In this document: in pieces, positions 49,306-58,654 of the stretch
Layout of the letters: each line of letters starts with the position of its first letter
How positions within the stretch are numbered: the stretch's first letter is position 1
NCBI GenBank assembly: GCA_964545045.1
Contig: CAZJEN010000020.1
Location: forward strand, 1-64,000
DNA length: 64,000 nt
Origin: SIG307 sp964545045
GTDB taxonomy: Bacteria; Bacillota; Clostridia; Lachnospirales; Lachnospiraceae
Direction: 5' to 3'
Position numbers and translations under genes: made by a program
Notes under the pieces: model-generated
Databases searched by the model: none
Told to the model about the DNA's origin: nothing
The model's input: only the letters and a program-made list of their open reading frames with translations

Positions 49306-49959
49306 TCAATCCTTCCAAACAAAATGATAATTGATGGCCTCTCCGCCGTCTACCAAAATACTCTGTCCGGTACAGAATTTATTCGTTACCGTCAAAAAAT
49401 AAGCCCACTCTGCAATTTCCTCCGGTGTCGCCCAACGCTTTAACGGTGTTTCATCCATAATCTGCGCCCAAAGCTCCGGATCATTTATCACACAATCGTT
49501 CAAAGGCGTCAGCACCCCGCCCGGGTCCAGACTGTTACAGGTAGCTCCGTACTTGGCGATACGCATTGCCACGTTCTTTGTATAGGCCAGTACACCGCCC
49601 TTGCTGGCGCAATATTCCGGAAATTCCGCTCCCGTATGGGCACTGGCAGAACCGATATTCAGTACAGACTTAATCTTTGGCTGAACCCCGTAACGCTCCG
49701 TAATACCAATCAACGCCTTCAGATTAATATCAATGTCCGCTTCGTTCTGGGTTCCCGCATTATTAACCAAAATCTCAACATCCTCTACCGCAGGAAGCTT
49801 CTCTGCATCCCGAATATCGCAAATATAGTGCATATATGCCTCATGTTCGATGCTTTTTACCTGTCGGTCGATTCCGATTACGGTATGCCCCTCTTTTAGA
49901 AAGAGCTCCGCTATGGCCTTGCCGATTCCCTGGGATGTTCCTGTAATCAAAACCTTCAT
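49306..49959 (-). CDS. Short-chain dehydrogenase/reductase
   Basis: 217 aa. The NAD(P) motif T-G-T-S-Q-G-I-G (residues 6-13), N-N-A-G (about 86-89) and the catalytic S...Y-C-A-S-K (about 116-120) are complete. This is a classical SDR; the closest annotations are 3-oxoacyl-ACP reductase-like, but the substrate is unknown. Its start overlaps the VUT transporter stop by four bases (ATGA). Confidence 0.9.
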   Translation of the reverse strand: MKVLITGTSQGIGKAIAELFLKEGHTVIGIDRQVKSIEHEAYMHYICDIRDAEKLPAVEDVEILVNNAGTQNEADIDINLKALIGITERYGVQPKIKSVLNIGSASAHTGAEFPEYCASKGGVLAYTKNVAMRIAKYGATCNSLDPGGVLTPLNDCVINDPELWAQIMDETPLKRWATPEEIAEWAYFLTVTNKFCTGQSILVDGGEAINYHFVWKD

Positions 49960-50720
49960 GATTGCTTCCCTCCTTCTATAAATTCAAAATATTCTTTTCC
50001 GATTGCTTCCGCCTGCCATTTCTTTGTAATCCGATACCCAATCGGCGAGAATACAATCTCCATAATCAACTCTGCGATGGCTCCCGTCAAAGCGCAAGTC
50101 GTACATTGAAGCACCGTCCAACAAAAACCGTCCCAGAAAATCGGAGAAAACCCGACAAACACTATAATCGAGAAAATAAAATTGTCGAGAAACTGCCCGA
50201 TAAACGTGGAAACATACGTCCTCGTGACATAGGCAAGGCGACCGTCCGGATTCTTCCGAAAGCCGCTACCGATAATATGATTTAAGGTGTTATTTACCAC
50301 TGCCGATGCCAGAAACGCAATCGTACTTCCCAATAAAATAAACCAAGTTCCTCCAAAAATCCCGTCAAAGGCACTGTAATCTCCCGCATTGGACGGAATG
50401 GCACTTGCCACAAAAAAGATCAAACAAGTCAGTAAATTAATTGCAACCGCAAGAATGGAAACTTGATTGGATGCTTTCGGACCGAAATGCTTTGTAATGA
50501 TATCCATACACATAAAGGAAAGCCACGAAATCAAAATACCGCCGTCAAGGGCAATCCAGTCAAGCTGCAACAGCGTCTTATTTGCAAGCAGATTCATGCA
50601 AACCACGCTGACAACAAACAGAGTCACAACCGTCGCCGGGATGGAACGGAGAAGAATTTTAAACTCCGTCGATGTGGTTTGCATTTTGCTTTTTATTATA
50701 TTTTTTATCGTCGGATGCAT
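49956..50720 (-). CDS. yhhQ: VUT-family (YhhQ-type) queuosine precursor transporter
   Basis: 254 aa, six to seven membrane helices. The Vut_1 family imports 7-deazaguanine queuosine precursors. Family-like signatures include W-L-S-F-M-C-M-D-I-I-T-K-H-F-G, A-S-A-V-V-N-N-T-L-N-H-I-I and I-G-Q-F-L-D-N-F-I-F. No preQ1 riboswitch is evident upstream. It is translationally coupled to the SDR gene; the substrate is inferred from the family only. Confidence 0.88.
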   Translation of the reverse strand: MHPTIKNIIKSKMQTTSTEFKILLRSIPATVVTLFVVSVVCMNLLANKTLLQLDWIALDGGILISWLSFMCMDIITKHFGPKASNQVSILAVAINLLTCLIFFVASAIPSNAGDYSAFDGIFGGTWFILLGSTIAFLASAVVNNTLNHIIGSGFRKNPDGRLAYVTRTYVSTFIGQFLDNFIFSIIVFVGFSPIFWDGFCWTVLQCTTCALTGAIAELIMEIVFSPIGYRITKKWQAEAIGKEYFEFIEGGKQS

Positions 50721-50804
50721 AATACTTTTCTCCTTTCCTCTTTCTAACTATCTTATCAAAACAAAGCCACTCTACAGTTCTCGCGATTAAACTTACATAC
50801 ACGG

Positions 50805-53486
50805 CTACTTCTTCGCCTGCTCCTGCAGCTTGTACAGCATATTCAACGCATCAATCGGCGTCATCATGGACAAATTAAGCTCACGAAGCGTCTGTGCAAT
50901 GCCCGCATCCTCGGATTCTTCCGTACCGAACATGGTCATCTGGCCGTTTAAAGAATCCTTATCCGCCTTTGCCTTGGACTTATTCCCGGCAACAGAACCG
51001 GACTTTCCGCCCTGTTTTACCTCAATTTGAGCCGCATTCTTCGTAATATCACGCTCCGCCAGCTCGTCCGCAATTTCTCTTGCACGGGCCAAAACCGCCG
51101 CCGGTACCCCCGCCAGCTTTGCCACCTGGATACCGTAGCTCTTGTCCGCACCGCCCGGAATGATTTTACGCAGGAAAACAATGTCCTCGCCCTGTTCTTT
51201 CACGGCAATGCAGTAATTATGTACGGAGGCAAGCTTTCCTTCCAGCTCCGTCAGTTCATGATAATGGGTCGCAAATAAAGCCTTTGCACCGATGAGTTTC
51301 GGGTCTGCGATGTGCTCCACCACCGCCCAGGCAATACTTAAGCCGTCAAAGGTACTGGTCCCTCTGCCGATTTCATCCAATATCAAAAGACTGTTCTTCG
51401 TCGCATTTCGTAAAATATTCGCCACCTCGGTCATTTCCACCATAAAGGTACTCTGTCCGGATGCCAAATCATCGGAGGCTCCCACACGGGTAAAAATACG
51501 GTCGCAAATGCCGATTTTCGCCTCCTTTGCAGGTACAAAGCTACCCAGTTGCGCCATCAGTACAATGAGGGCCGTCTGACGCATATAAGTGGATTTTCCG
51601 GCCATATTCGGACCGGTAATGATAGAGATACGCTTGTCCTGATTGTCAAGGTAGGTATCATTCTCCACAAACATATCGTTCGGAATCATCTGCTCCACCA
51701 CCGGATGTCTGCCGCCTACAATATGCAACACACCCTCTTTATTAATTTCCGGGCGTACAAAGCGGTTCTTTTCCGCCACCGTCGCCAGAGACGCAAACAT
51801 ATCCAGCCAAGCCACTGCCTTTGCGGTCTGCTTGATTCGCACTACCTCTGCGGCAACCGCTTCACGAATCTCCGCAAACAGGGAATATTCCAGAGAAAAG
51901 AGCTTATCCTCTGCCCCTAAAATATCCTCTTCCAGCTTCTTTAACTCCTCTGTGGTATAACGCTCCGCATTGGTCAGAGTCTGCTTTCTGATCCATGTCG
52001 GCGGCACCAGATTCTGATAGGAGTTCGTTACCTCAAAATAATAGCCGAATACACGGTTAAATTTTATCTTTAAATTCTTAATGCCGGTGGCCTCACGCTC
52101 CCGTTCCTCCACCTCCGCAAGCCAGCCCTTGCCCTCGGTCTTTGCTAAACGCAAACGGTCTACCTCTTCGTTATAGCCACTCTTAATGATGCTGCCTTCC
52201 TTTACGGTAAGCGGCGCATCCGGGTCAATGGAAGCCTCAATAAGGGCACTCAAATCCGATAAAGTATCCAGTTCTTCATCGATCTTCTTTAATAACGGTG
52301 CTTCTAAATCCGTCAGTAATGTCTTAATCGGCGGAAGCATGGAAAGGGACGTCTGGAACGCAAGCATATCCCGCGGATTGGCAGAACGATAGGTCACACG
52401 ACTGAGTAACCGCTCCAAATCATATACCGCATTCAGATATTCTCTTAATTCCGCTCTTGTAATTCCGTTTTCCTTTAATTCTTCTACCGCAGAAAGACGA
52501 TCGTTTATTTCATCCTTCTCTAAAAGAGGCTGCTCGATACAACTACGAAGCAAACGCGCTCCCATAGCCGTTTTTGTCTTATCCAGTACCCAAAGCAAAG
52601 ACCCTCTCTTTTGCTTTTCTCTGAGCGTCTCCGTCAGCTCCAGATTCCGTCTGGTGCTGCTGTCCAAAATCATGTATTTTCCGGTGACATAAGTCTGTAT
52701 CTGGGTAATATGCTCCATAGAGGTCTTCTGAGTTTCTTTTAAGTACTGCATCACCGCACCGGCTGCAATGCCGCCCAGCGGAAAATCCGTCAGTCCCAGT
52801 CCCGCAAGAGTTCCTACCTTAAAGTGGTTCATCAAAGAACGCTCACAAGCGGAACCGTCAAAGAACCGCTCCTCCAAGGTCTCAACCGCCATATGATAAC
52901 GGCTCTTAAAATCCTCCAAATCCACGCCGCTCATGGCAAAGGACGCGTTACAAATCAGCTCCGAAGGTGAAAACTTCGTCAGCTCGTCCGCCGCCTTTCT
53001 TGCCTCGTCCACTTCCGTCACATAATAGTCACCGGTGGTCACATCCACCGCGGAAATCCCAAAGGAATCCCCGCTGTAATAAATCCCCATCAGGTAATTG
53101 TTCTTGCCCTCGTCTAAGTTCTGAAGGTTTGTATTGGTACCCGGCGTTACCACCCGGACTACCTCACGTTTTACCATGCCTTTGGCTAACTTTGGGTCCT
53201 CCACCTGCTCACAAATGGCCACACGGTAGCCTTTTCCCACCAGGCGGTTCAGATAGGTTTCCGCCGCATGAAACGGCACCCCGCACATAGGTGCACGTTC
53301 TTCTAAGCCGCAGCTTTTCCCTGTCAGGGTCAGCTCCAGCTCTCTGGATACCGTCACCGCATCCTCAAAAAACATCTCGTAAAAATCGCCCAGTCTGTAA
53401 AACAAAATGCAATCGCCGTAAGCATCCTTCGTATCCAGATAATGCTGCATCATCGGCGTTAACTTTTCATAAATAGCCTTATCCAT
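50805..53486 (-). CDS. mutS: DNA mismatch repair protein MutS
   Basis: 893 aa. Mismatch recognition motif G-D-F-Y-E-M-F (about residues 31-37, with the F-x-E reader). The middle lever and clamp regions are normal. The ATPase Walker A is T-G-P-N-M-A-G-K-S (about 618-626), with D-E-I-G-R-G-T-S-T and T-H-Y-H-E-L. A C-terminal helical tail is present. It is the standard MutS1 and can cooperate with MutL at 46352. It lies 8 bp after rnhA on the same strand. Confidence 0.97.
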   Translation of the reverse strand: MDKAIYEKLTPMMQHYLDTKDAYGDCILFYRLGDFYEMFFEDAVTVSRELELTLTGKSCGLEERAPMCGVPFHAAETYLNRLVGKGYRVAICEQVEDPKLAKGMVKREVVRVVTPGTNTNLQNLDEGKNNYLMGIYYSGDSFGISAVDVTTGDYYVTEVDEARKAADELTKFSPSELICNASFAMSGVDLEDFKSRYHMAVETLEERFFDGSACERSLMNHFKVGTLAGLGLTDFPLGGIAAGAVMQYLKETQKTSMEHITQIQTYVTGKYMILDSSTRRNLELTETLREKQKRGSLLWVLDKTKTAMGARLLRSCIEQPLLEKDEINDRLSAVEELKENGITRAELREYLNAVYDLERLLSRVTYRSANPRDMLAFQTSLSMLPPIKTLLTDLEAPLLKKIDEELDTLSDLSALIEASIDPDAPLTVKEGSIIKSGYNEEVDRLRLAKTEGKGWLAEVEEREREATGIKNLKIKFNRVFGYYFEVTNSYQNLVPPTWIRKQTLTNAERYTTEELKKLEEDILGAEDKLFSLEYSLFAEIREAVAAEVVRIKQTAKAVAWLDMFASLATVAEKNRFVRPEINKEGVLHIVGGRHPVVEQMIPNDMFVENDTYLDNQDKRISIITGPNMAGKSTYMRQTALIVLMAQLGSFVPAKEAKIGICDRIFTRVGASDDLASGQSTFMVEMTEVANILRNATKNSLLILDEIGRGTSTFDGLSIAWAVVEHIADPKLIGAKALFATHYHELTELEGKLASVHNYCIAVKEQGEDIVFLRKIIPGGADKSYGIQVAKLAGVPAAVLARAREIADELAERDITKNAAQIEVKQGGKSGSVAGNKSKAKADKDSLNGQMTMFGTEESEDAGIAQTLRELNLSMMTPIDALNMLYKLQEQAKK

Positions 53487-53494
53487 GGTTCCTC

Positions 53495-53971
53495 CTACTC
53501 TTCCAGTCCCTCGTCTACCATCAAATTCTCCCCGTCGGCAGCGGTGGTAGCCAACACGTCACACCGCTCGTTCTGCGGATGTCCCGCGTGTCCCTTTACC
53601 CAAAAAAACTGTACCGTATGAGGCTTCATGGCCGCCAAAAGGCGCATCCACAAATCCACATTTTTCACCGGTTCGTTTTTCCCGCGCTTCCAGCCCTTCT
53701 TAATCCAGCCCTCCAGCCAATGCTCGTTAAAAGCCTTTACAAGATACTGGGAATCGGAATAGACATCCACTTCGCACGGTTTTGTTAAGTTCTCAAAACC
53801 GATGATGGCCGCCATCAGTTCCATCCGGTTGTTTGTCGTCCGGACATATCCTCCGGAATACTCTCTGATATGCTCCTCACCGTTCACTACACAGGAAAGC
53901 ACCGTTCCGTACCCTCCCGGTCCGTCCGGGTTTCCTCTTGCCGCTCCGTCTGTATACATGGTAACCTTCAT
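53495..53971 (-). CDS. rnhA: Ribonuclease HI
   Basis: 158 aa. RNase HI cuts the RNA strand of RNA-DNA hybrids. Its catalytic carboxylates are present: Asp in Y-T-D-G-A-A-R-G-N-P, Glu in N-N-R-M-E-L, Asp in Y-S-D-S-Q and Asp in N-E-R-C-D. The start at 53971 shares bases with the upstream stop (TAATG); the GTG at 53980 is too close to AGGAG. It sits between two MutS-type genes. Confidence 0.95.
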   Translation of the reverse strand: MKVTMYTDGAARGNPDGPGGYGTVLSCVVNGEEHIREYSGGYVRTTNNRMELMAAIIGFENLTKPCEVDVYSDSQYLVKAFNEHWLEGWIKKGWKRGKNEPVKNVDLWMRLLAAMKPHTVQFFWVKGHAGHPQNERCDVLATTAADGENLMVDEGLEE

Positions 53972-55719
53972 TATATCCACTCTCCTGTCTGTAAAAAATG
54001 CTCCGCCGATGCTTCGGCACGCTCAATCACCTCTGCCGGATAGCCTAACATCCGCAGAAGCTTAATGGCATTCCGGGAGGTTGCCCTTCCCTCATGCAAC
54101 ATATAATCAAACTCTACTCTATCGTCCGTCACCGCTTCCTCAAAGTGATAGTTGTCACAATCCTGTTCCAACAAATAGGTCAACTCAATATCATGAGTTG
54201 CCGCAAAACATATGGTACGTCCGCTGTTGGCAAGCCCCGATAATACCTCCCGGGAGGCTGCAATACGCTCCACCGTATTCGTTCCCCGAAGAACCTCATC
54301 CACAAAGCAAAGGGTACAAACCGGTGCCTTTGCCGCTTCGTAAATCCGCTTTAAGGACTTGATTTCCACGATGAAATAGCTTTCGTTTCCTTGCATATTG
54401 TCCCGAAGTGCCATAGACGATAAAATCTGGAAATAGGATGCTCTATAGGACTTTGCCGGTACCGTATGAATAGTCTGGGCAAGTAAAGCTCCCATGGCCA
54501 CCGACTTTAAGAAGGTAGACTTACCCGACGCATTGGAACCGGTTAAAAGCACACTCCGGTTTGTCCGGATAGAATTGGTCACCGGCTCATCAAGCAGTGG
54601 ATGATACAAGCCTTCTGCCTCGTAAATCGGGGCCCATACCTTGCCGGAAAAGTCTGAATTCTCGGTGCATACATCCTTGCCCGCATTTCCGCCCGGCATA
54701 TCCGGTATACTCTCGGAAAGCAGCTCCGGCACACAATATCCGCCCGCTCCCAAGAGTGCCCTAAAGGACGCCGCCGCACATAAGGCATCCAGATAACCGA
54801 CCACCTCATAAAGCTCATTCAGCTCATTTACATGCTTATCGTAAATCTTAAGCATTCCGTTAAACTTAATCAAATCAATATGGAACAGCATCCGGAGGTA
54901 GGATACAAACATATCCATAATGTCTCCGGTTGGCTTCTTGCTTCCGATAATCCAAAAATTTCGTTTAAAGGCCGCAAAATGCCTGTTTAACTCCTTCATA
55001 CGTGCTACATAAGCAGACAATTCCGGCACATCCAGCTTCGTTACGTCCTCTGTGGCATACAACAAACGAATCAGATGTGTTACGGAGCTCAAATACGCAT
55101 CCAGCTCACCCCGGCGCTTCATGTAAGAAGTCAGATTATAGGTCACCACTACCACCGTCGCAATCACGCCGATTGCCGGCTTCAGAAAAGCAAATGCCAG
55201 CGAACCGAAAAGCAATACAATGGCCAGAATATGCGGCAGATTGGACTCTCTCTTGATGTTCTTGATATAATTCATACTTTCGTATACGGAATACTTTCTT
55301 TGTTTTCCGATTTGATACAAAGCCTGTTGTACATCAATACGCTTTTCTTCCTGACTCAGGAAAAATGAAATCAAACGTTCCCGTTCCATCATTTCATTTT
55401 CATCAAACTGCGGCTGACGAAGCATAGCGTATAGATATTCTTCACCCATGGCACTGACGGTACGGTTCATGACCATAAACAGCTCGTCCAGTTCCAAATC
55501 GTTCCATGTAATATCATCAACGTCATAGGCATTCCGCTTCACCGCACGAAAATAACTCTGCAAAGACTTCAGCTTCTCCTCGGTATACTCCTCCTCGGAT
55601 ACTGTTCCGAACTCATCTCGCAAAACCCGACGTATTCTCTCTTTATACTTCTTTTTATCGTAAAAACCTTTTCCCGCAAGGACCAAAACAACCGCAACAG
55701 CAAGCACAAGATATTCCAT
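53971..55719 (-). CDS. Membrane-anchored MutS-related ATPase
   Basis: 582 aa. It has only the C-terminal MutS parts and no mismatch-reading domain. The N-terminus has a membrane helix (about residues 2-18), and another hydrophobic pair lies at about 160-195. The ATPase domain has Walker A G-S-N-A-S-G-K-S-T (about 393-401) and the signature F-V-D-E-V-L-R-G-T-N-T, followed by A-T-H-D-I-E-L. Similar membrane MutS relatives occur in clostridia and have no established role. A strong promoter lies upstream, and the gene leads an rnhA-mutS operon. GAGGG precedes the ATG. Confidence 0.87.
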   Translation of the reverse strand: MEYLVLAVAVVLVLAGKGFYDKKKYKERIRRVLRDEFGTVSEEEYTEEKLKSLQSYFRAVKRNAYDVDDITWNDLELDELFMVMNRTVSAMGEEYLYAMLRQPQFDENEMMERERLISFFLSQEEKRIDVQQALYQIGKQRKYSVYESMNYIKNIKRESNLPHILAIVLLFGSLAFAFLKPAIGVIATVVVVTYNLTSYMKRRGELDAYLSSVTHLIRLLYATEDVTKLDVPELSAYVARMKELNRHFAAFKRNFWIIGSKKPTGDIMDMFVSYLRMLFHIDLIKFNGMLKIYDKHVNELNELYEVVGYLDALCAAASFRALLGAGGYCVPELLSESIPDMPGGNAGKDVCTENSDFSGKVWAPIYEAEGLYHPLLDEPVTNSIRTNRSVLLTGSNASGKSTFLKSVAMGALLAQTIHTVPAKSYRASYFQILSSMALRDNMQGNESYFIVEIKSLKRIYEAAKAPVCTLCFVDEVLRGTNTVERIAASREVLSGLANSGRTICFAATHDIELTYLLEQDCDNYHFEEAVTDDRVEFDYMLHEGRATSRNAIKLLRMLGYPAEVIERAEASAEHFLQTGEWI

Positions 55720-55755
55720 AAAACCCTCACTTTTAGATATAATTATACAAGATAA

Positions 55756-55784
55756 AGTATAGACTTATAGAGATGAAATGTCAA
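55756..55784 (-). promoter_or_regulatory. Promoter of the MutS-like/rnhA/mutS operon
   Basis: On the minus strand TTGACA (55784-55779) and TATACT (55761-55756) are spaced 17 bp, about 37 bp before the ATG of the membrane MutS relative. Confidence 0.85.
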
Positions 55785-55821
55785 GGTGATTTTCCGTGCA
55801 GGCTCGTGCTTCGCATGCCCG

Positions 55822-55860
55822 AAAAAGACCGCCCACCATACCGAAGTACAATGCGCGGTC
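55822..55860 (-). terminator. Terminator after the NlpC/P60 gene
   Basis: On the minus strand GACCGC (55860-55855) pairs with GCGGTC (55832-55827) around a 22-base loop, followed by TTTTTC (55826-55821). Confidence 0.78.
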
Positions 55861-55883
55861 CTATATCAAATACCCTCTCTAAA

Positions 55884-56960
55884 TTAATCCCAAATTACTC
55901 TTGCATACTTATAAACGGTACGATAATTAACATTAGAAATCTCAACACCGTTATTAGCATGGATAATCTTTCCGTTACCCATATAAATTGCTACATGATC
56001 TACTACACCGGTCTTTAAGTTGTGGTAGAATACCAAATCACCGGCCTTTGCCTCGGATCTGGATACAGCCTTGTAGGTTCTTGCCATATCTCTGGATACA
56101 CGCGGAGTCTTGTAGCCGTACGCCTTAAATACCTGCTGTACAAAACCGGAACAGTCAACACCCTTGGTCAGGCTGTTACCGCCCCAAACATACGGGGTAC
56201 CAAGGAATCTCTGTGCATAATCAAGAAGATTGGTACGAAGCAGGGAAACACCATCTCCGTAGCTGCTGCTCTCAACCGCTTCCTTGTACTTATATGCAAC
56301 CGTTACAAACTCAGAGCTCACATAAGCTTCCGCATTCTTGTCGGCATCCGTATTCCACTCAATCTGAACAAACGTCTTTGCTTCCGGGTCATTCTTGCTG
56401 ATAACAACTTCCTTTACAACCTTGAAGCTCTCTCCTCCGCTGACCTTTGCAATAATGTTGTCTGCGGTGGTATCCGGATTAGAACGAACATTTAAGTTCT
56501 TAATCCCTCTGTTTACGGTAGCGGTCAAAGTTCCGAGGCTCTCTGCAAGCTTCACAGCCTCATCGCCCATAATCAAATACTCCGTGGAACAATAGCCCTT
56601 TACACTGCCGGACGTAATCTTCGCCCAACCGTTCTCAACGGACTCAACGATACAATGTGCATTCTTACCGAGCTTACCGATACGGGAATAACTGGTACTA
56701 GGACCTTTTCTGATATTCAACGCATCCGTAACATTTGCAAACGCAATACCTTCCGGAACGGAAACCTTAGAAAAGAGTTCCGTCGTATCCTCTACATTCT
56801 CTTCTGCAGCATTTACAAAAAAATCATTGGAAACCAAAGAAAAACCGCTAATCGCATTGCCTCCGGTCACAACCGCAGCATTCGCTGTCACACCGGCTCC
56901 GAATAAGGAAATCACCGTGCTAAGTAATAAAGCAAGCGATACTCCATGCTTTACTTTCAT
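55884..56960 (-). CDS. Secreted NlpC/P60 cell-wall endopeptidase with two SH3b domains
   Basis: 358 aa. A signal peptide (cleavage near A-N-A-A, about residue 29) is followed by two SH3b wall-binding domains (about 68-132 and 143-222) and a C-terminal NlpC/P60 domain (about 244-358). The catalytic Cys270 (D-C-S-G-F), His322 (D-H-V-A-I) and His334 (I-I-H-A-N) are all present. It cleaves peptide bonds in peptidoglycan stems. GGAGGT decides the ATG at 56960 over a TTG at 56975. A consensus promoter drives it alone and a terminator follows. Confidence 0.95.
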   Translation of the reverse strand: MKVKHGVSLALLLSTVISLFGAGVTANAAVVTGGNAISGFSLVSNDFFVNAAEENVEDTTELFSKVSVPEGIAFANVTDALNIRKGPSTSYSRIGKLGKNAHCIVESVENGWAKITSGSVKGYCSTEYLIMGDEAVKLAESLGTLTATVNRGIKNLNVRSNPDTTADNIIAKVSGGESFKVVKEVVISKNDPEAKTFVQIEWNTDADKNAEAYVSSEFVTVAYKYKEAVESSSYGDGVSLLRTNLLDYAQRFLGTPYVWGGNSLTKGVDCSGFVQQVFKAYGYKTPRVSRDMARTYKAVSRSEAKAGDLVFYHNLKTGVVDHVAIYMGNGKIIHANNGVEISNVNYRTVYKYARVIWD

Positions 56961-57029
56961 CGAAAGTACCTCCAAATAAACAATCTCTATAAAAATGTTA
57001 CATAATTATTAAATTTTGTTACATGGGTT

Positions 57030-57058
57030 ATTATAGCAAGATTGCTTGTTTTTGTCAA
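57030..57058 (-). promoter_or_regulatory. Consensus SigA promoter of the NlpC/P60 gene
   Basis: On the minus strand TTGACA (57058-57053) and TATAAT (57035-57030) are both perfect and 17 bp apart. Two TGTAACA repeats, 21 bp apart (57023-57017 and 57002-56996), follow the -10 box. Confidence 0.92.
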
Positions 57059-57120
57059 CATTGTCGCTGATTTTTTTTGGATTTTGCGGCATTTTTAGGC
57101 ATTTTTTACAAAAAAACGAC

Positions 57121-58596
57121 CTAAATTATGAAACAAATCACACCACCGCTGCTTTCGTTAATAATTTTTTCAATCGACTCCTGTAGTTTTTCCTGACATT
57201 CTTCGTTAATATTTCCGATTTTTGCGTTTACGCCCTCTTCTACCAGCTTATCTACAGTCTTTCCGAAAATGCTGGCGGTACGCAGTCCGTCTTCCCCGTG
57301 TTCCCCTTGATTTGTCATATATGTAATCAAATCTCTTGCCTGCTCTTCACTTCCCACAATCGGTGCGATTTCAGTTACAATATTCGCCTGTATCATATGA
57401 ACGGACGGCGCCGTTGCCCGAATTTTTACTCCGTATTTTCCGCCCTGCTTCATCAGCTCCGGTGTAGATATCTGAATCTGATTTGCCGCAGGAAGCACTA
57501 CGCCGTAGCCTTTTCCTTCCACCTCTTCACAGGCCGTTGCAATCTTTTCGTATTCCGAACGACGCTTTGCAAGTTCTCTCAATTCCTGATAAAAACGACG
57601 TTCCCCTGTCACCTCGCAACCGAGCAGCTCGCTTAACATTCCGTAATAGTATTCTTTTTTCGGCTGAAAACGGTACTCTACCGTTCCGTTTTCCATAGAT
57701 ACGAAAGTATTCTGTATGTGTTCGAAATATGTACCTGACGGATATTCTTTTTGTTCTCTCACATCACGTATTCTTCGATTCCGAAGCAGCAATTCTTTCG
57801 CATGCTCCATTGCTTCTTTCTTAATCTCATGGGTGCTTTCCAAAAATTCCACCCACTTCGGTAACCGGAAGATCATTTCACTCACCGGAAATGCCGCCAA
57901 AAGTGCTTCCAGTACCTCGGTTAATTCTGTTTTTGCAAGCTTTGTACAATCGGTAGGAAGTACCGTCACATCGTATCGTTCCGAAAGTTCCTGCGCCATC
58001 TGTATCGTTTCCGCCGCCCTCGGTCTTGCAGAGTTTAACAGAATAACAAACGGTTTCCCGAGACGTTTCAGTTCGTTTACGGTTCGTTCCTCCGGAATCT
58101 CATAATTTTCTCTGGTAAGTTCCCCGAAACTGCCGTCTGCGGTCACCAGTACTCCTACGGTAGAATGTTCTCTTATTACCTTTCCCGTTCCCAATTCCGC
58201 CGCCTTTGTAAAAGGGATTTCCGCTTCTGACCACGGGGTTTTAATCATTCTTTCCTTTTCGCCTTCCATATGTCCGGCAGCGCCCTCTACCATATACCCG
58301 ACACAATCCACCAAACGGATTTTTACATCGGTTCCGTCCGGAAAAGTAATCATTGCCGCCTCCTTCGGAATAAACTTCGGTTCCGTGGTCATAATCGTAC
58401 GTCCTTGCGCAGACTGCGGCATTTCATCGGTTGCACGCATTCTTTCAGCATCCTCTTTGATTACCGGAAGCACCATTTCATCCATAAAATGTTTGATAAA
58501 TGTAGACTTGCCGGTTCTGACCGGTCCCACAACTCCGATGTATATTTCTCCGCCGGTACGAAGCTTCATGTCTTTGTATAAATCAAACGTTTCCAT
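57121..58596 (-). CDS. spoIVA: Stage IV sporulation protein A (spore coat ATPase)
   Basis: 491 aa. SpoIVA is an ATPase that polymerises on the forespore surface as the base of the spore coat. Walker A is G-P-V-R-T-G-K-S-T (residues 24-32), V-D-C-V-G-Y marks the switch region, and the C-terminus ends in the conserved G-G-V-I-C-F-I-I. It is full length. The ATG at 58596 is preceded by AAGGGGG, which is inside a hairpin. A putative SigE promoter at 58625-58654 and the gpsA neighbour are typical of clostridia. Its presence shows an endospore former. Confidence 0.97.
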   Translation of the reverse strand: METFDLYKDMKLRTGGEIYIGVVGPVRTGKSTFIKHFMDEMVLPVIKEDAERMRATDEMPQSAQGRTIMTTEPKFIPKEAAMITFPDGTDVKIRLVDCVGYMVEGAAGHMEGEKERMIKTPWSEAEIPFTKAAELGTGKVIREHSTVGVLVTADGSFGELTRENYEIPEERTVNELKRLGKPFVILLNSARPRAAETIQMAQELSERYDVTVLPTDCTKLAKTELTEVLEALLAAFPVSEMIFRLPKWVEFLESTHEIKKEAMEHAKELLLRNRRIRDVREQKEYPSGTYFEHIQNTFVSMENGTVEYRFQPKKEYYYGMLSELLGCEVTGERRFYQELRELAKRRSEYEKIATACEEVEGKGYGVVLPAANQIQISTPELMKQGGKYGVKIRATAPSVHMIQANIVTEIAPIVGSEEQARDLITYMTNQGEHGEDGLRTASIFGKTVDKLVEEGVNAKIGNINEECQEKLQESIEKIINESSGGVICFII

Positions 58597-58601
58597 AAAA
58601 A

Positions 58602-58643
58602 ATCCCCCTTGGCTCTGCTGTTACAGTATATGCCAAGAGGGAT
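58602..58643 (-). terminator. gpsA terminator overlapping the spoIVA ribosome binding site
   Basis: On the minus strand ATCCCTCTTGGC (58643-58632) pairs with GCCAAGGGGGAT (58613-58602) with one G-U wobble and an 18-base loop, followed by TTTTTT (58602-58597). The 3' arm contains AAGGGGG, the spoIVA ribosome binding site. Confidence 0.85.
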
Positions 58644-58654
58644 ATTTATTATTC
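58625..58654 (-). promoter_or_regulatory. Putative SigE promoter of spoIVA
   Basis: On the minus strand GAATAAT (58654-58648) and CATATACT (58632-58625) are 15 bp apart. They resemble the SigE pattern of an ATA-containing -35 box and CATACA-T -10 box. The -10 box lies in the loop of the terminator hairpin. Match is good but not perfect, and no SigA pattern is evident. Confidence 0.55.

Noticed and set aside
50721..50804. Possible preQ1 riboswitch before the VUT transporter
   Set aside because: No preQ1-type hairpin and A-rich tail could be traced in the 84-bp gap; this is not a full structural search.
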